A stretch of DNA of 63,133 bases from Psychrobacillus lasiicapitis (GTDB taxonomy: Bacteria > Bacillota > Bacilli > Bacillales_A > Planococcaceae): the NCBI RefSeq assembly GCF_006861795.1, contig NZ_VDGH01000010.1, forward strand, positions 1 to 63,133, in the 5' to 3' direction. A program made the translations under genes and the position numbers. Shown in pieces: positions 36,963 through 47,594 of this stretch; the first letter of the stretch is position 1; each line of letters begins with the position of its first letter. A model generated the notes under the pieces. That model saw only the letters and a program-made list of their open reading frames with translations. It was not told the DNA's origin and searched no databases.

Positions 36963-38489
36963 TTGGATAAAAAAAGTAAAAAGGTTTTTAAGGAAAATAT
37001 TATTTCATTTTTGCCTACGGGCGAATATTACTATAAAAAAGCTTTAGATGAGCTACAAAAAGAAAAGTATGAGAAAGCTCATAAATATTTAAAAAGAGCG
37101 ATAGATTTAAGCCCTGATGACCCAGTTATTTTAATGCAATATGCCATTTTACAAATGGAATTAGATAAATTCGATGTAGCGCACGAACTTTTAAGACATG
37201 CTTATACAGTCAACCCAAGTGACCCAGAAATCGTTTTCTTTTTGGCAGAGGTGAATGCTCATATAGGAAATTTTATGGATGCAAATCGTTTTGCCAAAAA
37301 ATATTTAGAGATGAATATAAATGGAGAATATACAGAGGATGCGATGGAAATAGTAGATTTCACGGAGCAGGAAGATGTTCTTTCTCTTCAAGTAGATGCA
37401 CCGTCCTCTGAAGCTCTTTTTTTACAGGAAAAGTCTCGTCGGCTAATGGAACAAGGGAAATTTCCAGAAGCGGTTGAATTGCTAGAAGACATTATTACGC
37501 AATATCCTGATTTTTGGGCAGCATTTAATAATCTGGCGCTTGCCTATTTTTATATTGGGGAAGAAGAACAAGCAAAGGCGCTACTTCATGAAGTATTAAG
37601 GGAAAACAGAGGTAATATTCACGCGCTCTGTAATTTAGCCGTTATTTATTATTATGAAAAAAATACGGAAGAGCTAGAAGAAATCACTGAGTTTTTATCT
37701 AAAATTAATCCTTATTTCATCGAGCATCGTTATAAATTAGGTGCTACATTTGCACTTATCGGCAAATACGAACAAGCATTTAAATGGTTAAGAAGTTTGC
37801 AACGTAAAGGATTTGAAGGGGATCCTGGTTTTTATTTTTGGTTATCTCATTCCGCCTATTTTTCTGGACATGAAGAAGTGGCGAAAAGTGCTTGGAATAC
37901 ATTATTAAAATTAGATCCAGAAAAAGCAGGATTTGAACCTTGGTTACCACATATAAAAGATCTAGATGAATCGCAGATGGAGAACCAAAAAGAATTCATT
38001 TTAGAAAAGCTACAGAACCAACATGTGAGTGAGCGAATATTAGGTTTTTATCTGTTGGGAAAATCAGCGCATCGTCAAGAAATTATTTCCCATCCTAAAT
38101 GGATAGTGGTAGAAGAATTGACGACCATGGAAAAATTATTTTTGGCGAATTCTTTAGGACATTCATTTAATGAAAAATCTGTAGCTGAGAAAGCTTTTTT
38201 AAGAGCCATTGCCGCTACCGATTTACTTTATGAAAAGCACAAGCCTTTAGAGCAATCGGCTACATTTTTATTTCAAATGTGGTTTGTCCTAGTGGAACGC
38301 GCATTAAAAAAGGCGTATGGCTTCAAAAATCCAAGAGCACTTGCGGCTGCTACGGAATATATGTTTGAATCTTCCAGAAAGAAAAATGTGACGAAAAAAC
38401 AATATGCAGAAGAATACGGAATTACAACTTCTACTCTGACGAAATATGTAAATGAACTCATGCAATTTTTGCCATTATTCGACGCATAG
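36963..38489 (+). CDS. yvcD: TPR-repeat protein (YvcD-like)
   Basis: The product has 508 residues. Tetratricopeptide repeats cover about 20-120 (ALDELQKEKYEKAHKYLKRA and following) and 155-290 (FPEAVELLEDIITQYPDFWA and following). The C-terminal 60 residues contain AEEYGITTSTLTKYVNELMQ, a helix-turn-helix-like end. The function is unknown; it likely mediates protein contacts. Start TTG 36963 follows CGGAGGA just past the his terminator. It precedes trxB as in B. subtilis. Confidence 0.85.
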   Translation: MDKKSKKVFKENIISFLPTGEYYYKKALDELQKEKYEKAHKYLKRAIDLSPDDPVILMQYAILQMELDKFDVAHELLRHAYTVNPSDPEIVFFLAEVNAHIGNFMDANRFAKKYLEMNINGEYTEDAMEIVDFTEQEDVLSLQVDAPSSEALFLQEKSRRLMEQGKFPEAVELLEDIITQYPDFWAAFNNLALAYFYIGEEEQAKALLHEVLRENRGNIHALCNLAVIYYYEKNTEELEEITEFLSKINPYFIEHRYKLGATFALIGKYEQAFKWLRSLQRKGFEGDPGFYFWLSHSAYFSGHEEVAKSAWNTLLKLDPEKAGFEPWLPHIKDLDESQMENQKEFILEKLQNQHVSERILGFYLLGKSAHRQEIISHPKWIVVEELTTMEKLFLANSLGHSFNEKSVAEKAFLRAIAATDLLYEKHKPLEQSATFLFQMWFVLVERALKKAYGFKNPRALAAATEYMFESSRKKNVTKKQYAEEYGITTSTLTKYVNELMQFLPLFDA

Positions 38490-38546
38490 GCATATAAGTT
38501 GAAGCAGTTATAAAAATCCTATAAATTGATGGTAGAAGCAATGTAG

Positions 38547-39509
<963 letters not shown>

Positions 39510-39610
39510 TTTAATTATTTCTTAATCGATTTGTAACCTGCTTGAAACAATTATAGCGTATAGTTAGAAATATAAATTGACCCCCCTTTTTATATAAGAA
39601 ATAGTTGAAC

Positions 39611-39651
39611 AGGCTGTTTCGCGATTTTAATCGTGAAGCAGCCTCTTTTTG
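39611..39651 (+). terminator. Terminator after trxB
   Basis: AGGCTGTTTCGCGATT and AATCGTGAAGCAGCCT pair with two mismatches, followed by CTTTTTG. Confidence 0.85.
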
Positions 39652-39707
39652 TGAAAATTAATGTATAATAAAATTATTAACACATGATAGATGTGGAGTG
39701 ACAATTC

Positions 39708-40190
39708 GTGCAAAGAATCGCAAATTTACTAATATGCAAAGATGGCAAAGTTCTTTTATTAAAAAAGCCTAGGAGAAACTGGTACGTTGCTCCAGGCGGG
39801 AAGATGGAATCAGGAGAATCCATCCTAGTTTCTGCAATTCGAGAGTTTACCGAAGAAACAAATGCGAAACCTATTAGACCGCATTTAAAAGGAATTTACA
39901 CGATGGTGATTGAAGAGGGTGGCAAACAAATTGATGAGTGGATGTTATTCACATTTGTTGCGAAGGATTTGGAAGGAACACCATTTCATGAAACAAGAGA
40001 AGGTCTTTTAGAATGGCATCCAGTAGAAGCTTTACACACGCTTCCAATGGCTGAAGGCGATCGAACAAATTTGTTATTTGCTGTGCAAGAAAAAGGTATG
40101 CAATATGGAACATTCGTTTACACACCTGATTTTTCATTGATAACAGAAACGATTCAGCAATCATCGGAGGGAGAAATAAACAATGGATAG
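39708..40190 (+). CDS. yvcI: Nudix hydrolase YvcI-like
   Basis: The product has 160 residues. The Nudix box [20 protein letters not shown] continuing ETNA (about 28-51) is canonical. It is the first gene of the yvcI-rapZ-glmR-whiA-crh cluster, as in B. subtilis. The substrate is unsettled (8-oxo-dGTP type activity is annotated for relatives). Start GTG 39708; it overlaps rapZ by eight bases. Confidence 0.88.
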   Translation: MQRIANLLICKDGKVLLLKKPRRNWYVAPGGKMESGESILVSAIREFTEETNAKPIRPHLKGIYTMVIEEGGKQIDEWMLFTFVAKDLEGTPFHETREGLLEWHPVEALHTLPMAEGDRTNLLFAVQEKGMQYGTFVYTPDFSLITETIQQSSEGEINNG

Positions 40191-41067
40191 TACGCAAAAG
40201 CCAGAAACTGAAGTGGTCATTATTACAGGAATGTCTGGAGCAGGTAAGACAGTTGCCATTCAGAGTTTTGAAGATCTTGGGTATTATTGTATTGATAATT
40301 TGCCACCAGAGCTTTTAAGTACATTCATTAAGCTAATGATCGATTCCAATAAACAACCTCGAAACATTGCAGCAGTTATGGACTTACGAGGAGGAGAAAT
40401 GTTCCATTCTTTAGTGGAATCGGTCAATCAGCTGCAAGAAGCTACAACGATAACTCCAAAAGTATTATTTTTAGATGCAAAAGATGAAGTATTAGTTAGA
40501 AGATATAAAGAGACTAGACGCTCTCATCCACTAGCAGATTCTGGGCTACCACTAGATGGCATTAAAAAAGAACGAGAGTTACTTTCTGAGTTAAGAGGAA
40601 GAGCTCAATTTATCTATAATACTTCTACAATGAAACCCCGCCAGTTAAGGGAAAAAATACAAGATGAATTTTCGTCAAAAGGTAGTAAAGTATTTACTGT
40701 GAATATAATGTCTTTTGGATTTAAACATGGTATCCCGATTGATGCCGATCTAGTATTTGATGTTCGATTTCTTCCCAATCCGTTCTATATAGAAGAACTC
40801 AAGCCGAAATCAGGTCTAGATGAAGAGGTATCTAGCTATGTATTAAAATGGGCAGATACAAAGACATTAATCGAGAAGTTAACCGATTTGTTTTTGTTTA
40901 TGATTCCCCAATATAAACGAGAAGGTAAAACGCAGCTAATCATTGCTTTTGGTTGTACTGGTGGACAACATCGTTCCGTTACTTTAGCTGAATACTTTGG
41001 TAAACTATTAAAAGCAGATGATAAAACGGTTATTACACATAGAGATGTAACGATAAGAAAGGAATGA
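40183..41067 (+). CDS. rapZ: RNase adapter / nucleotide-binding protein RapZ (YvcJ)
   Basis: The product has 294 residues. Walker A GMSGAGKT (16-23) and AVMDLRGGE as Walker B; the C-terminal half carries the conserved [19 protein letters not shown] and [11 protein letters not shown] motifs. In B. subtilis YvcJ binds and hydrolyses GTP and affects competence; in E. coli RapZ regulates GlmS through small RNAs. It is followed after four bases by glmR. Confidence 0.93.
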   Translation: MDSTQKPETEVVIITGMSGAGKTVAIQSFEDLGYYCIDNLPPELLSTFIKLMIDSNKQPRNIAAVMDLRGGEMFHSLVESVNQLQEATTITPKVLFLDAKDEVLVRRYKETRRSHPLADSGLPLDGIKKERELLSELRGRAQFIYNTSTMKPRQLREKIQDEFSSKGSKVFTVNIMSFGFKHGIPIDADLVFDVRFLPNPFYIEELKPKSGLDEEVSSYVLKWADTKTLIEKLTDLFLFMIPQYKREGKTQLIIAFGCTGGQHRSVTLAEYFGKLLKADDKTVITHRDVTIRKE

Positions 41068-41071
41068 AGGA

Positions 41072-42028
41072 ATGGAGCGTACAAAACACCGTAAGAAAAT
41101 AGTGATTATTGGTGGTGGTACGGGACTATCTACATTGCTTCGTGGTTTAAAGAAATTCCCACTCGACATTACAGCAATTGTCACTGTAGCAGATGATGGT
41201 GGAAGTTCTGGTCGATTACGGGATGATTATGATATTCCACCACCTGGAGATGTTCGGAATGTATTAGCGGCCCTTTCAGATGTAGAACCTTTAGTGGAAG
41301 AAATGTTCCAGTATCGTTTTTCTAAATCGGAAGAGCTGAATGGCCATTCTTTAGGAAACTTAATGCTGACAGCGTTAACTTCTATTACAGGTGATTTTGC
41401 TAATGCCATTAGTGAGATGAGCCGTGTATTAAAGGTTCATGGGAAGGTTCTTCCTGCAGCCAATCAAATAGTGACACTCCATGCACAATTTGAAGATCAG
41501 CAAATTGTAAGTGGAGAATCCAAAATTCCATCATATGGAAAGAAAATAGAGAAGGTCTTTATTTCGCCATCTGATGTGAAACCGTTACCAGAAACAATTA
41601 ATACAATACGAGAAGCCGATATTATCGCAATTGGGCCTGGAAGCCTATATACTAGTATTTTACCGAATTTATTGGTGGAAGGTATAAAAGAGGCAATTAT
41701 TTGTTCAAAAGCGAAGAAGGTTTATATTTGTAATTTAATGACACAGGCCGGGGAAACGAGTGACTATACTGCATACGATCATGTTCATGCTTTAATCGAT
41801 CATGTTGGTGAAAATTTCTTAGATGCGGTATTGATAAGTAATGAAGAGATCCCTGAAAATGTACAATATTTATACAAGAAAGAAAAAGCATCACCTGTCA
41901 AAATAGATATAGAGCAACTAGAAACATTAAACTTAGAAGTTGTGAAAAAAGACATTTCCATCGTCCATAGTGGCGCAGTGCGTCATGACGCGATGAAAGT
42001 AGCGGAATGGCTAGTAGAATATGCATAA
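41072..42028 (+). CDS. glmR: GlmR/YvcK, gluconeogenesis and peptidoglycan-precursor regulator
   Basis: The product has 318 residues with the CofD-like fold: GGGTGLSTLLRGLK (about 14-27), VADDGGSSGRLR and PPPGDVRNVLAALSD are the signature loops. In B. subtilis it binds UDP-GlcNAc and stimulates GlmS, supporting growth on gluconeogenic carbon. It lies between rapZ and whiA in the conserved order. Confidence 0.94.
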   Translation: MERTKHRKKIVIIGGGTGLSTLLRGLKKFPLDITAIVTVADDGGSSGRLRDDYDIPPPGDVRNVLAALSDVEPLVEEMFQYRFSKSEELNGHSLGNLMLTALTSITGDFANAISEMSRVLKVHGKVLPAANQIVTLHAQFEDQQIVSGESKIPSYGKKIEKVFISPSDVKPLPETINTIREADIIAIGPGSLYTSILPNLLVEGIKEAIICSKAKKVYICNLMTQAGETSDYTAYDHVHALIDHVGENFLDAVLISNEEIPENVQYLYKKEKASPVKIDIEQLETLNLEVVKKDISIVHSGAVRHDAMKVAEWLVEYA

Positions 42029-42091
42029 ATGATTATAGTTGAATTCTCAACAAGTGAGCGTAATCATTAGCAAGAAAGGGGGAAACGGATT

Positions 42092-43033
42092 ATGTCGTTT
42101 GCTTCTGAAACAAAAAAAGAAATGACGCAAGAAGAGTCCAAACCATGTTGTGCAAAAGCTGAACTATCAGCACTTATTCGAATGAACGGATCGCTTTCAT
42201 TTAGCAATAAATCGCTTAGTTTAGATGTACAAACTGAAAATGCAGCTATTGCTAGAAGATTGTACACACTGATAAAATCGTTATATCCATATCAAGTAGA
42301 ATTGCTTGTTCGAAAAAAAATGAGATTGAAAAAAAATAATGTTTATATTTGTCGTATCCGAGATGGAGCGAAAGAGTTATTAGAGGATTTACAAATATTG
42401 AAGGACCATTTTCAATTTGAATATTCTATTTCAAAAGAGTTAGTGAAAAAGAATTGCTGTAAGCGCGCTTATTTAAGAGGTGCGTTTTTAGCTGGAGGTT
42501 CTGTTAATAATCCGGAAACGTCTTCTTATCATTTAGAAATTTATTCGTTATACAAAACGCATAGTGACGCACTAGTAGATTTGATGAATGGATTTGAGTT
42601 GAATGCGAAAACGATTGAACGGAAAAAGGGCTTTGTTGCCTATTTAAAGGAAGCGGAAAAGATTTCTGACTTCTTAAGCATCGCAGGAGCCCACAGTGCC
42701 TTATTGAAATTTGAGGATGTCCGCATTATAAGAGATATGCGAAATAGCGTGAATCGTTTAGTTAACTGTGAAACGGCTAATCTAAATAAAACGATCAGTG
42801 CAGCTATTCGCCAAGTAGAGAATATACGATATATAGAAAGCTCTATCGGTCTCGACCAATTACCAGACAAACTTAGAGAAATTGCACGTTTACGTGTAGA
42901 ATATCAAGATGTAACATTAAAAGAATTAGGGGAAATGGTTTCCACTGGAAATGTTAGTAAATCCGGTATTAACCATCGATTACGAAAAATAGATGAAATC
43001 GCAGATGCACTTCGTAGAGGCGAAACAATTTAG
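42092..43033 (+). CDS. whiA: WhiA, LAGLIDADG-like DNA-binding protein
   Basis: The product has 313 residues. A LAGLIDADG-homing-endonuclease-like N-domain (about 1-200, with [15 protein letters not shown]) and a C-terminal helix-turn-helix ([17 protein letters not shown]...[12 protein letters not shown]) are seen. In Firmicutes it influences cell division and chromosome segregation. AAAGGGGG precedes the ATG. crh follows after 19 bases. Confidence 0.95.
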   Translation: MSFASETKKEMTQEESKPCCAKAELSALIRMNGSLSFSNKSLSLDVQTENAAIARRLYTLIKSLYPYQVELLVRKKMRLKKNNVYICRIRDGAKELLEDLQILKDHFQFEYSISKELVKKNCCKRAYLRGAFLAGGSVNNPETSSYHLEIYSLYKTHSDALVDLMNGFELNAKTIERKKGFVAYLKEAEKISDFLSIAGAHSALLKFEDVRIIRDMRNSVNRLVNCETANLNKTISAAIRQVENIRYIESSIGLDQLPDKLREIARLRVEYQDVTLKELGEMVSTGNVSKSGINHRLRKIDEIADALRRGETI

Positions 43034-43052
43034 TGAAATGGAGCGTATATTG

Positions 43053-43310
43053 ATGACAGAAAAACAAGTCCAAGTGAAATTACCATCGGGATTACAAGCA
43101 AGACAAGCAGCGTTATTTGTACAAGAGGCTAATCGTTATATTGCGGATGTATACTTAGAAAAAGATGAGAAAAAAGTAAATGCTAAAAGTATTATGGGCA
43201 TCATGAGCTTAGCAATAAGCAAAGGAATTACTGTAAACTTAAGCGCAGAAGGCTCCGACGAGGAAGAAGCGGTAGAAACATTAGCAAAATTTATTGCGCA
43301 CGAGGAATAA
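43053..43310 (+). CDS. crh: Catabolite repression HPr-like protein Crh
   Basis: The product has 85 residues, HPr-like. The phosphotransfer His15 of HPr is Gln15 (SGLQARQAAL), the hallmark of Crh, while regulatory Ser46 (NAKSIMGIMSL) is present for HprK/P. Position 18, Pro in HPr, is Gln. P-Ser-Crh acts as CcpA co-repressor. ATG 43053 follows ATGGAGCG; the longer upstream frame lies inside whiA. Confidence 0.93.
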   Translation: MTEKQVQVKLPSGLQARQAALFVQEANRYIADVYLEKDEKKVNAKSIMGIMSLAISKGITVNLSAEGSDEEEAVETLAKFIAHEE

Positions 43311-43318
43311 TAGAAAAG

Positions 43319-43365
43319 GGCTGTCCCATTCGGTCAATTTGGACTCGGGGATGGCTTTTTTTGTG
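43319..43365 (+). terminator. Terminator after crh
   Basis: GGCTGTCCC and GGGGATGGC pair with two G-U pairs, followed by TTTTTTTG. Confidence 0.75.
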
Positions 43366-43376
43366 TCTTAAATACC

Positions 43377-43441
43377 GAAAGCAACCAATTCAGCGTGAGA
43401 GCAACCAAATAGTCATTGAAAGCAACTAATTCACAAAAATG
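43377..43441. repeat. Three degenerate tandem repeats with a 20-21 bp period
   Basis: GCAACC/GCAACT cores start at 43381, 43401 and 43422, each preceded by GA(A/G)A and followed by AAT(T). On the minus strand the unit reads (A/T)TNGTTGCTTTC. The array starts 12 bases beyond the crh terminator T tract. Two other arrays with the same period but different units occur near 49626 and 56847. Confidence 0.65.
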
Positions 43442-43552
43442 CAGGTTTACTTGGAGTGAGACGCCGATGGTTGCGGCTTGTTTTCTGTATAGGTTGCGAG
43501 TATCTAAATTGTACTTTGCCGCATCAGAGGATTTATGTTTCACCCAATAAAA

Positions 43553-43582
43553 ATACCCAAGGAAAGTAAATTTCCTTGGGTA
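43553..43582 (-). terminator. Terminator of clpP
   Basis: On the minus strand TACCCAAGGAAA and TTTCCTTGGGTA pair around a six-base loop, followed by TTTTTA. Confidence 0.9.
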
Positions 43583-43591
43583 CAATTTTTA

Positions 43592-44188
43592 TTATGATTT
43601 TTTCATTTCACTGCGTTCGATGATGTGGTCGATTAAACCATATTCTTTTGCACGTTCAGCAGTCATGAAGTTATCGCGATCTGTGTCTCTAGCAATTATT
43701 TCGATTGGTTGACCTGTGCGTTCCGAAATAATTGTATTTAATTTATCGCGTAAGAATAAAATGCGTTTTGCAGCAATTTCGATTTCTGTTGCTTGCCCTT
43801 GTGCTCCACCAAGTGGTTGGTGAATCATTACTTCTGCATTTGGAAGCGCATAGCGTTTTCCTGGTGTTCCAGCTGTAAGAAGGAATGCTCCCATTGAAGC
43901 AGCCATACCGATACAAATTGTTTGAACATCTGGTTTGATGAACTGCATAGTATCGTAGATTGCCATACCAGCTGTGATGCTACCGCCTGGGCTGTTAATG
44001 TAGATAGAAATATCTTTATCTGGATCTTCCGCTTCTAAAAATAGAAGCTGTGCAACGATTGAGTTAGCTACATTGTCATCAATGCCGCTTCCAAGCATAA
44101 TAATTCGGTCTTTTAATAATCGTGAATAAATATCATACGCACGTTCTCCACGATTTGTTTGTTCGATTACTGTAGGAATTAAATTCAT
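43592..44188 (-). CDS. clpP: ATP-dependent Clp protease proteolytic subunit
   Basis: The product has 198 residues. The catalytic triad is placed canonically: Ser98 (GMAASMGAF), His123 (MIHQPLGGA) and Asp172 (DTDRDNF). It forms the tetradecameric protease chamber with ClpC/ClpX. ATG 44188 follows AAGGAGG; a start at 44206 would include the ribosome site. A CtsR box overlaps the -35 region. Confidence 0.97.
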   Translation of the reverse strand: MNLIPTVIEQTNRGERAYDIYSRLLKDRIIMLGSGIDDNVANSIVAQLLFLEAEDPDKDISIYINSPGGSITAGMAIYDTMQFIKPDVQTICIGMAASMGAFLLTAGTPGKRYALPNAEVMIHQPLGGAQGQATEIEIAAKRILFLRDKLNTIISERTGQPIEIIARDTDRDNFMTAERAKEYGLIDHIIERSEMKKS

Positions 44189-44259
44189 CCTGATTGCCTC
44201 CTTCAAAGGTGGTATTGTCTATTATTGATTACTGAAAAGTATATCTCAGCTGTAACTTT

Positions 44260-44289
44260 ATCATACACATTAAGGTCAAGGAAGGTCAA
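44260..44289 (-). promoter_or_regulatory. clpP promoter
   Basis: On the minus strand TTGACC and TATGAT are separated by 18 bases. The -35 lies inside the CtsR box. Confidence 0.65.
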
Positions 44290-44290
44290 A
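44274..44290. promoter_or_regulatory. CtsR operator
   Basis: Direct heptads GGTCAAG and GGTCAAA are separated by three bases, the CtsR heat-shock operator pattern. Occupancy would block the overlapping -35 of clpP. ctsR itself is not in this window. Confidence 0.85.
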
Positions 44291-44354
44291 TATTAAGCAC
44301 TAAAAAGTTAAGTTGAAATATTTATAAATCATTTGTATAATAGATTAGTCGCTT

Positions 44355-44426
44355 GCCTCCGTAGTTTAATGGATATGACGTAAGATTCCGGTTCTTGAGA
44401 TGGGGGTTCGATTCCCTCCGGGGGCG
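44355..44426 (+). tRNA. tRNA-Arg (anticodon CCG)
   Basis: Acceptor arms GCCTCCG and CGGGGGC pair over seven positions (one T-G). The anticodon stem TAAGA/TCTTG holds the loop TTCCGGT, so anticodon CCG reads CGG. The T arm GGGGG-TTCGATT-CCCTC closes the fold. The gene is 72 bases, the discriminator is G, and CCA is not encoded. The D arm is weak (GTT/GAC). Confidence 0.9.
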
Positions 44427-44452
44427 TATTATTTTAAAAAGTGCAAGACATC

Positions 44453-44490
44453 AACACCTGAAGTTAGTTACCACGCTTCAGGTGTTTTTT
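44453..44490. terminator. Terminator after tRNA-Arg
   Basis: AACACCTGAAG and CTTCAGGTGTT form 11 pairs followed by TTTT. The hairpin also lies at the end of the convergent mini-catalase gene. Confidence 0.85.
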
Positions 44491-45438
44491 CTATTCATTT
44501 TTCATCCGACGTTCATAAGAGACCGCATAGGCATCATGACGAAAATGAAGAATAGGATCTGCAGTGAGCTCAATTCCTTCTGTCACTATAGTCGGATCAA
44601 ACAAAATAGGCTCATTTGGAAACAGAGCTTTGTTCAATGTTAATTGACCAACTACTATTTGTTGCCTGTCTTCTGACCAATCAACTGTTGGGTCATCAGT
44701 AGCGTCATCCTTTGTGCCTAAACGAATGACTAGGTTAAAAGAAACCGGTCCATTTTTTAATCTTTCGTGAAGGTCTTCCTCAAGATAATCGGGAGAGGTT
44801 ATTTTTGCTGCTGGTTGCTCTAGCCATGCTTCTTTTTCTTGTACAGGCTGCCACTCATATTTGATCGCTTGGCGTTTTCCATCTTGATTGACAAAATAGA
44901 AAGCGTGTATTGGGTAATAGTGGAGCAGCGCATAGCTTATGGGTGGCTGTTTAAATTGTTCCTGCAGGGCAAGCAAGATATTTTTTCGCTCTGGGTACTT
45001 TTTAATAATATTCAGCACACCTATTCCTAAATCCACTTTATCCATACCAGTTTTAGTTGCCGTCAAAATTTTCAACATATCTATAAAGGTTTTTGGATCT
45101 TTTGTTATGAAAATAGGTATGGTGGTGCTAATTAGATGACTTGCTGTTCCATCAGGCAAATGAAATTGCACAGACATCCCTTTAAAAGGTGAAAGAAAAT
45201 CCGAAGCGGTCGGGTTTGGCGGACTGTTGGAAAACCGGACAGTTGCAGAAACCGCTTCCTTTTGCAAATGTGCAGCTGTTGTATAGGCTATGGCATTCCC
45301 ATTAGGTCTAAACGTTGCCTCGAAAAACAACCCTTTCGCATGTGCGCGACGTGCTCCCGGAAACCTACCTTGAATCTTTTCCAGTGTGTCAATTGCATCT
45401 GTTGGCATGGAATCACCCGTATTGTTCATACTATTCAT
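44491..45438 (-). CDS. Catalase-related mini-catalase (SrpA-like heme peroxidase)
   Basis: The product has 315 residues, shorter than classic catalases (480 or more). RRAHAKGLFFEATFRP supplies the distal His (about residue 34), VRFSNSPP follows the strand after it, and the C-terminal FRHDAYAVSYERR gives the proximal RxxxY heme ligand. Mini-catalases remove organic and hydrogen peroxides. ATG 45438 follows GGAGGTG; an ATG at 45447 overlaps that site. It stands alone, convergent with the tRNA. Confidence 0.8.
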   Translation of the reverse strand: MNSMNNTGDSMPTDAIDTLEKIQGRFPGARRAHAKGLFFEATFRPNGNAIAYTTAAHLQKEAVSATVRFSNSPPNPTASDFLSPFKGMSVQFHLPDGTASHLISTTIPIFITKDPKTFIDMLKILTATKTGMDKVDLGIGVLNIIKKYPERKNILLALQEQFKQPPISYALLHYYPIHAFYFVNQDGKRQAIKYEWQPVQEKEAWLEQPAAKITSPDYLEEDLHERLKNGPVSFNLVIRLGTKDDATDDPTVDWSEDRQQIVVGQLTLNKALFPNEPILFDPTIVTEGIELTADPILHFRHDAYAVSYERRMKNE

Positions 45439-45592
45439 GTGAATCACCTCCGATTATTGATCGGTCTATTCATCCTTACCCTAAATTTTTTATATTAATC
45501 AAAAGAAATGAACAAGCTATGAATGCAGATTATGTTTCACAATAGCTTTTTAAAGGTAAATGAATACTATACTTAAGTTAGAGGTGAATAGA

Positions 45593-46171
45593 ATGAAAAA
45601 ATTTTTAGGACCGCTAGTCATCATTATCGCGATTATAGCGATTATTGCAGTAGTTTTATTCTCAAGTAAAAACGGCTTTGTCGATGCCGAAGAAGATGTA
45701 AATAAAGCATACGCACAAGTAGAAAATCAGCTGCAACGTCGTTTGGACTTAATTCCAAACCTAGTGAATACGGTGAAAGGTTTTGCTTCTCATGAAAAAG
45801 AAGTACTAAGTAATATCGCAGACGCTCGTTCGAAATTAGCAGGAGCGACTACTCCGGAGGATCAAGCAGCTGCCAATGACCAATTATCTGGTGCTTTAAG
45901 CAGATTATTAGTAGTGGTAGAAAATTATCCAGAGTTAAAAGCGGATGCGAACTTCCGTCAATTAATGGATGAGCTTGCGGGTACAGAAAATCGTTTGTCT
46001 GTAGCAAGACAAGACTATAATGCAGTAGTATCGGACTACAATAAAAAGGTAAAACGTATGCCAGGAAGTATAGTTGCTTCTATTTTTGGCTTTGATGAAA
46101 AAGAATATTTTAAAGCAGACGCAGCTGCACAGGATGCTCCAGTAGTGGACTTTGAAGGAGATGGAGAATAA
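45593..46171 (+). CDS. lemA: LemA family membrane protein
   Basis: The product has 192 residues. One N-terminal membrane segment (about 4-24) is followed by a helical domain beginning NGFVDAEEDVNKAYAQVENQ and QRRLDLIPNLVNTVKGFASHE, the LemA signature. The function is unknown; LemA often pairs with TPM-domain proteins, and here its stop overlaps such a gene (TAATG). ATG 45593 follows GAGGTG. Confidence 0.92.
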   Translation: MKKFLGPLVIIIAIIAIIAVVLFSSKNGFVDAEEDVNKAYAQVENQLQRRLDLIPNLVNTVKGFASHEKEVLSNIADARSKLAGATTPEDQAAANDQLSGALSRLLVVVENYPELKADANFRQLMDELAGTENRLSVARQDYNAVVSDYNKKVKRMPGSIVASIFGFDEKEYFKADAAAQDAPVVDFEGDGE

Positions 46172-46995
46172 TGAAAAAAGTTGCGCGTCTGCTCCTAGCT
46201 GCGCTACTTTTATTTCTTTTTGTGCCAATCGTAGCAGTAGCAGCATCGGATATACCTAAGCCGATACCTGGGGAATCCTATGTACAGGATTATGAGGGCT
46301 TTTTATCAGAAAAGACAAAGCAGGAAGTAGAAGCGCTCGGACTGAAATTGGATAAGGCGACAGGCTCACAAATTGTCGTCATGATTATTAATTCCTTAAA
46401 TGGGCAAGATGTCAATCAGTTTAGTGTGGACGTTATTCGAGAGTTTGGGATCGGTGATAAAGAGAAAAACAATGGTGTTTTGTTTGTGATCGAAACAGAC
46501 CCTACAAAGCAAGATAATCGAGATGTATATATTGCCGTAGGTCAAGGTCTCGAAGGTGCGTTGCCTGATGGAAAACTCGGACGTATCTTGGATGATTACA
46601 CTTATCCATACCTAGAGCAAGGGGCCGTTGATGATGCAGTTCTCTCCACATACCAGGTTTTATACAATGAAGTTGCAACAGAATACGGCTGGGACGGAGA
46701 ACTTGAAGAACCGAAAGATCCAGCAGCTTCCGGCGGAGGATTTTCGTTTTCCACGATTATTATCGTTATCTTCGTGATTTATATGATTATCACCATTATA
46801 ACTGGTGGACGCGGAGGCGGTGGTGGAAGACCGGGTTCAGGTGGAAGACGCTCTAGTACACGAATGTTTGGACCAGGAAGCTTCGGGGGTGGCTTTGGCG
46901 GGTTCGGAGGCTCTGGCGGAAGAAGTTCAGGCGGAGGTTTCGGCGGCTTCGGGGGTGGTAGCTCCGGAGGCGGTGGAGCAGGCCGCAAATGGTAG
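46171..46995 (+). CDS. TPM-domain protein (YgcG-like) with Gly/Ser-rich tail
   Basis: The product has 274 residues. A signal peptide or anchor (1-25), a TPM domain (about 35-160; VQDYEGFLSEKTKQEVE and ATGSQIVVMII), a membrane span (about 193-211) and a tail of about 60 residues almost entirely G, S, R and F, ending AGRKW. The TPM domain probably faces outside. It is translationally coupled to lemA. The pair may act in envelope maintenance, an inference from the common pairing. Confidence 0.85.
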   Translation: MKKVARLLLAALLLFLFVPIVAVAASDIPKPIPGESYVQDYEGFLSEKTKQEVEALGLKLDKATGSQIVVMIINSLNGQDVNQFSVDVIREFGIGDKEKNNGVLFVIETDPTKQDNRDVYIAVGQGLEGALPDGKLGRILDDYTYPYLEQGAVDDAVLSTYQVLYNEVATEYGWDGELEEPKDPAASGGGFSFSTIIIVIFVIYMIITIITGGRGGGGGRPGSGGRRSSTRMFGPGSFGGGFGGFGGSGGRSSGGGFGGFGGGSSGGGGAGRKW

Positions 46996-47006
46996 ATGAT
47001 AAATAG

Positions 47007-47033
47007 AAAAGCCCTTTTTAGGGCTTTTTTTCG
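47007..47033 (+). terminator. Terminator after the lemA operon
   Basis: AAAAGCCCT and AGGGCTTTT pair with a four-T loop and a T tail. Confidence 0.85.
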
Positions 47034-47101
47034 TGTAGTTATATGCTTAAATTCCTACTCCTGATAAAATAAACTGGAAGAGACGATTGGGGGATTTGGG
47101 A

Positions 47102-47548
47102 TTGAAACTAGTAGAGATCAACAAGGATAATTGGTTAAGAACGGTTCTTTTAACGACTAATGAGGATGGAAAGGCAACCGTAGTAGAAAAATTTGTAGCC
47201 TCCAATGCATTATCGATCGTGCAATCGATTTACGAAACAGGATGGATCGTTAAAGGCGTTGAGGTAGATGAGAAGGTTATTGGCTTTGCAATGTATGGAT
47301 TAGATGAGGATACGAAGAATTACTGGATCTGTCGCTTAATGATTGATCGTACATGTCAGGGAAAAGGCTATGGCAGAGAGGCTATACAGTTGATCTTGGA
47401 CGAAATGAAACAGCTAGACGGCTGTGAAACAATTTATCTATCAACGAAGCCAGACAATGAAGTAGCTATCAAGTTATATGAAAGCTTTGGTTTCCAAAAA
47501 ACGGGCAACATGAATGAAGGGGAAGTAGAGTTTATATTGAAATTTTGA
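47102..47548 (+). CDS. GNAT acetyltransferase, BltD-like (polyamine acetyltransferase type)
   Basis: The product has 148 residues from TTG 47102, six bases after TGGGGGAT. VDEKVIGFAMYGLDEDTKNYW, the acetyl-CoA loop CRLMIDRTCQGKGYGREAI and KLYESFGFQKTG resemble B. subtilis BltD, a spermine/spermidine acetyltransferase. The GFAMYG match is good but the substrate is inferred. Its terminator is shared with the convergent anti-sigma gene. Confidence 0.8.
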   Translation: MKLVEINKDNWLRTVLLTTNEDGKATVVEKFVASNALSIVQSIYETGWIVKGVEVDEKVIGFAMYGLDEDTKNYWICRLMIDRTCQGKGYGREAIQLILDEMKQLDGCETIYLSTKPDNEVAIKLYESFGFQKTGNMNEGEVEFILKF

Positions 47549-47563
47549 GCAAGCCTTCAACAA

Positions 47564-47594
47564 GAAAAAAACCAACGATGAGTTGGTTTTTTTA
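47564..47594. terminator. Bidirectional terminator
   Basis: AAAAAAACCAAC and GTTGGTTTTTTT pair around GATGA, giving T tracts on both strands. Confidence 0.9.

Noticed and set aside
43377..43441. CRISPR array
   Set aside because: The repeat-plus-filler unit is only 20-21 bp with three units, too short for any CRISPR repeat and spacer, and no cas genes are present.
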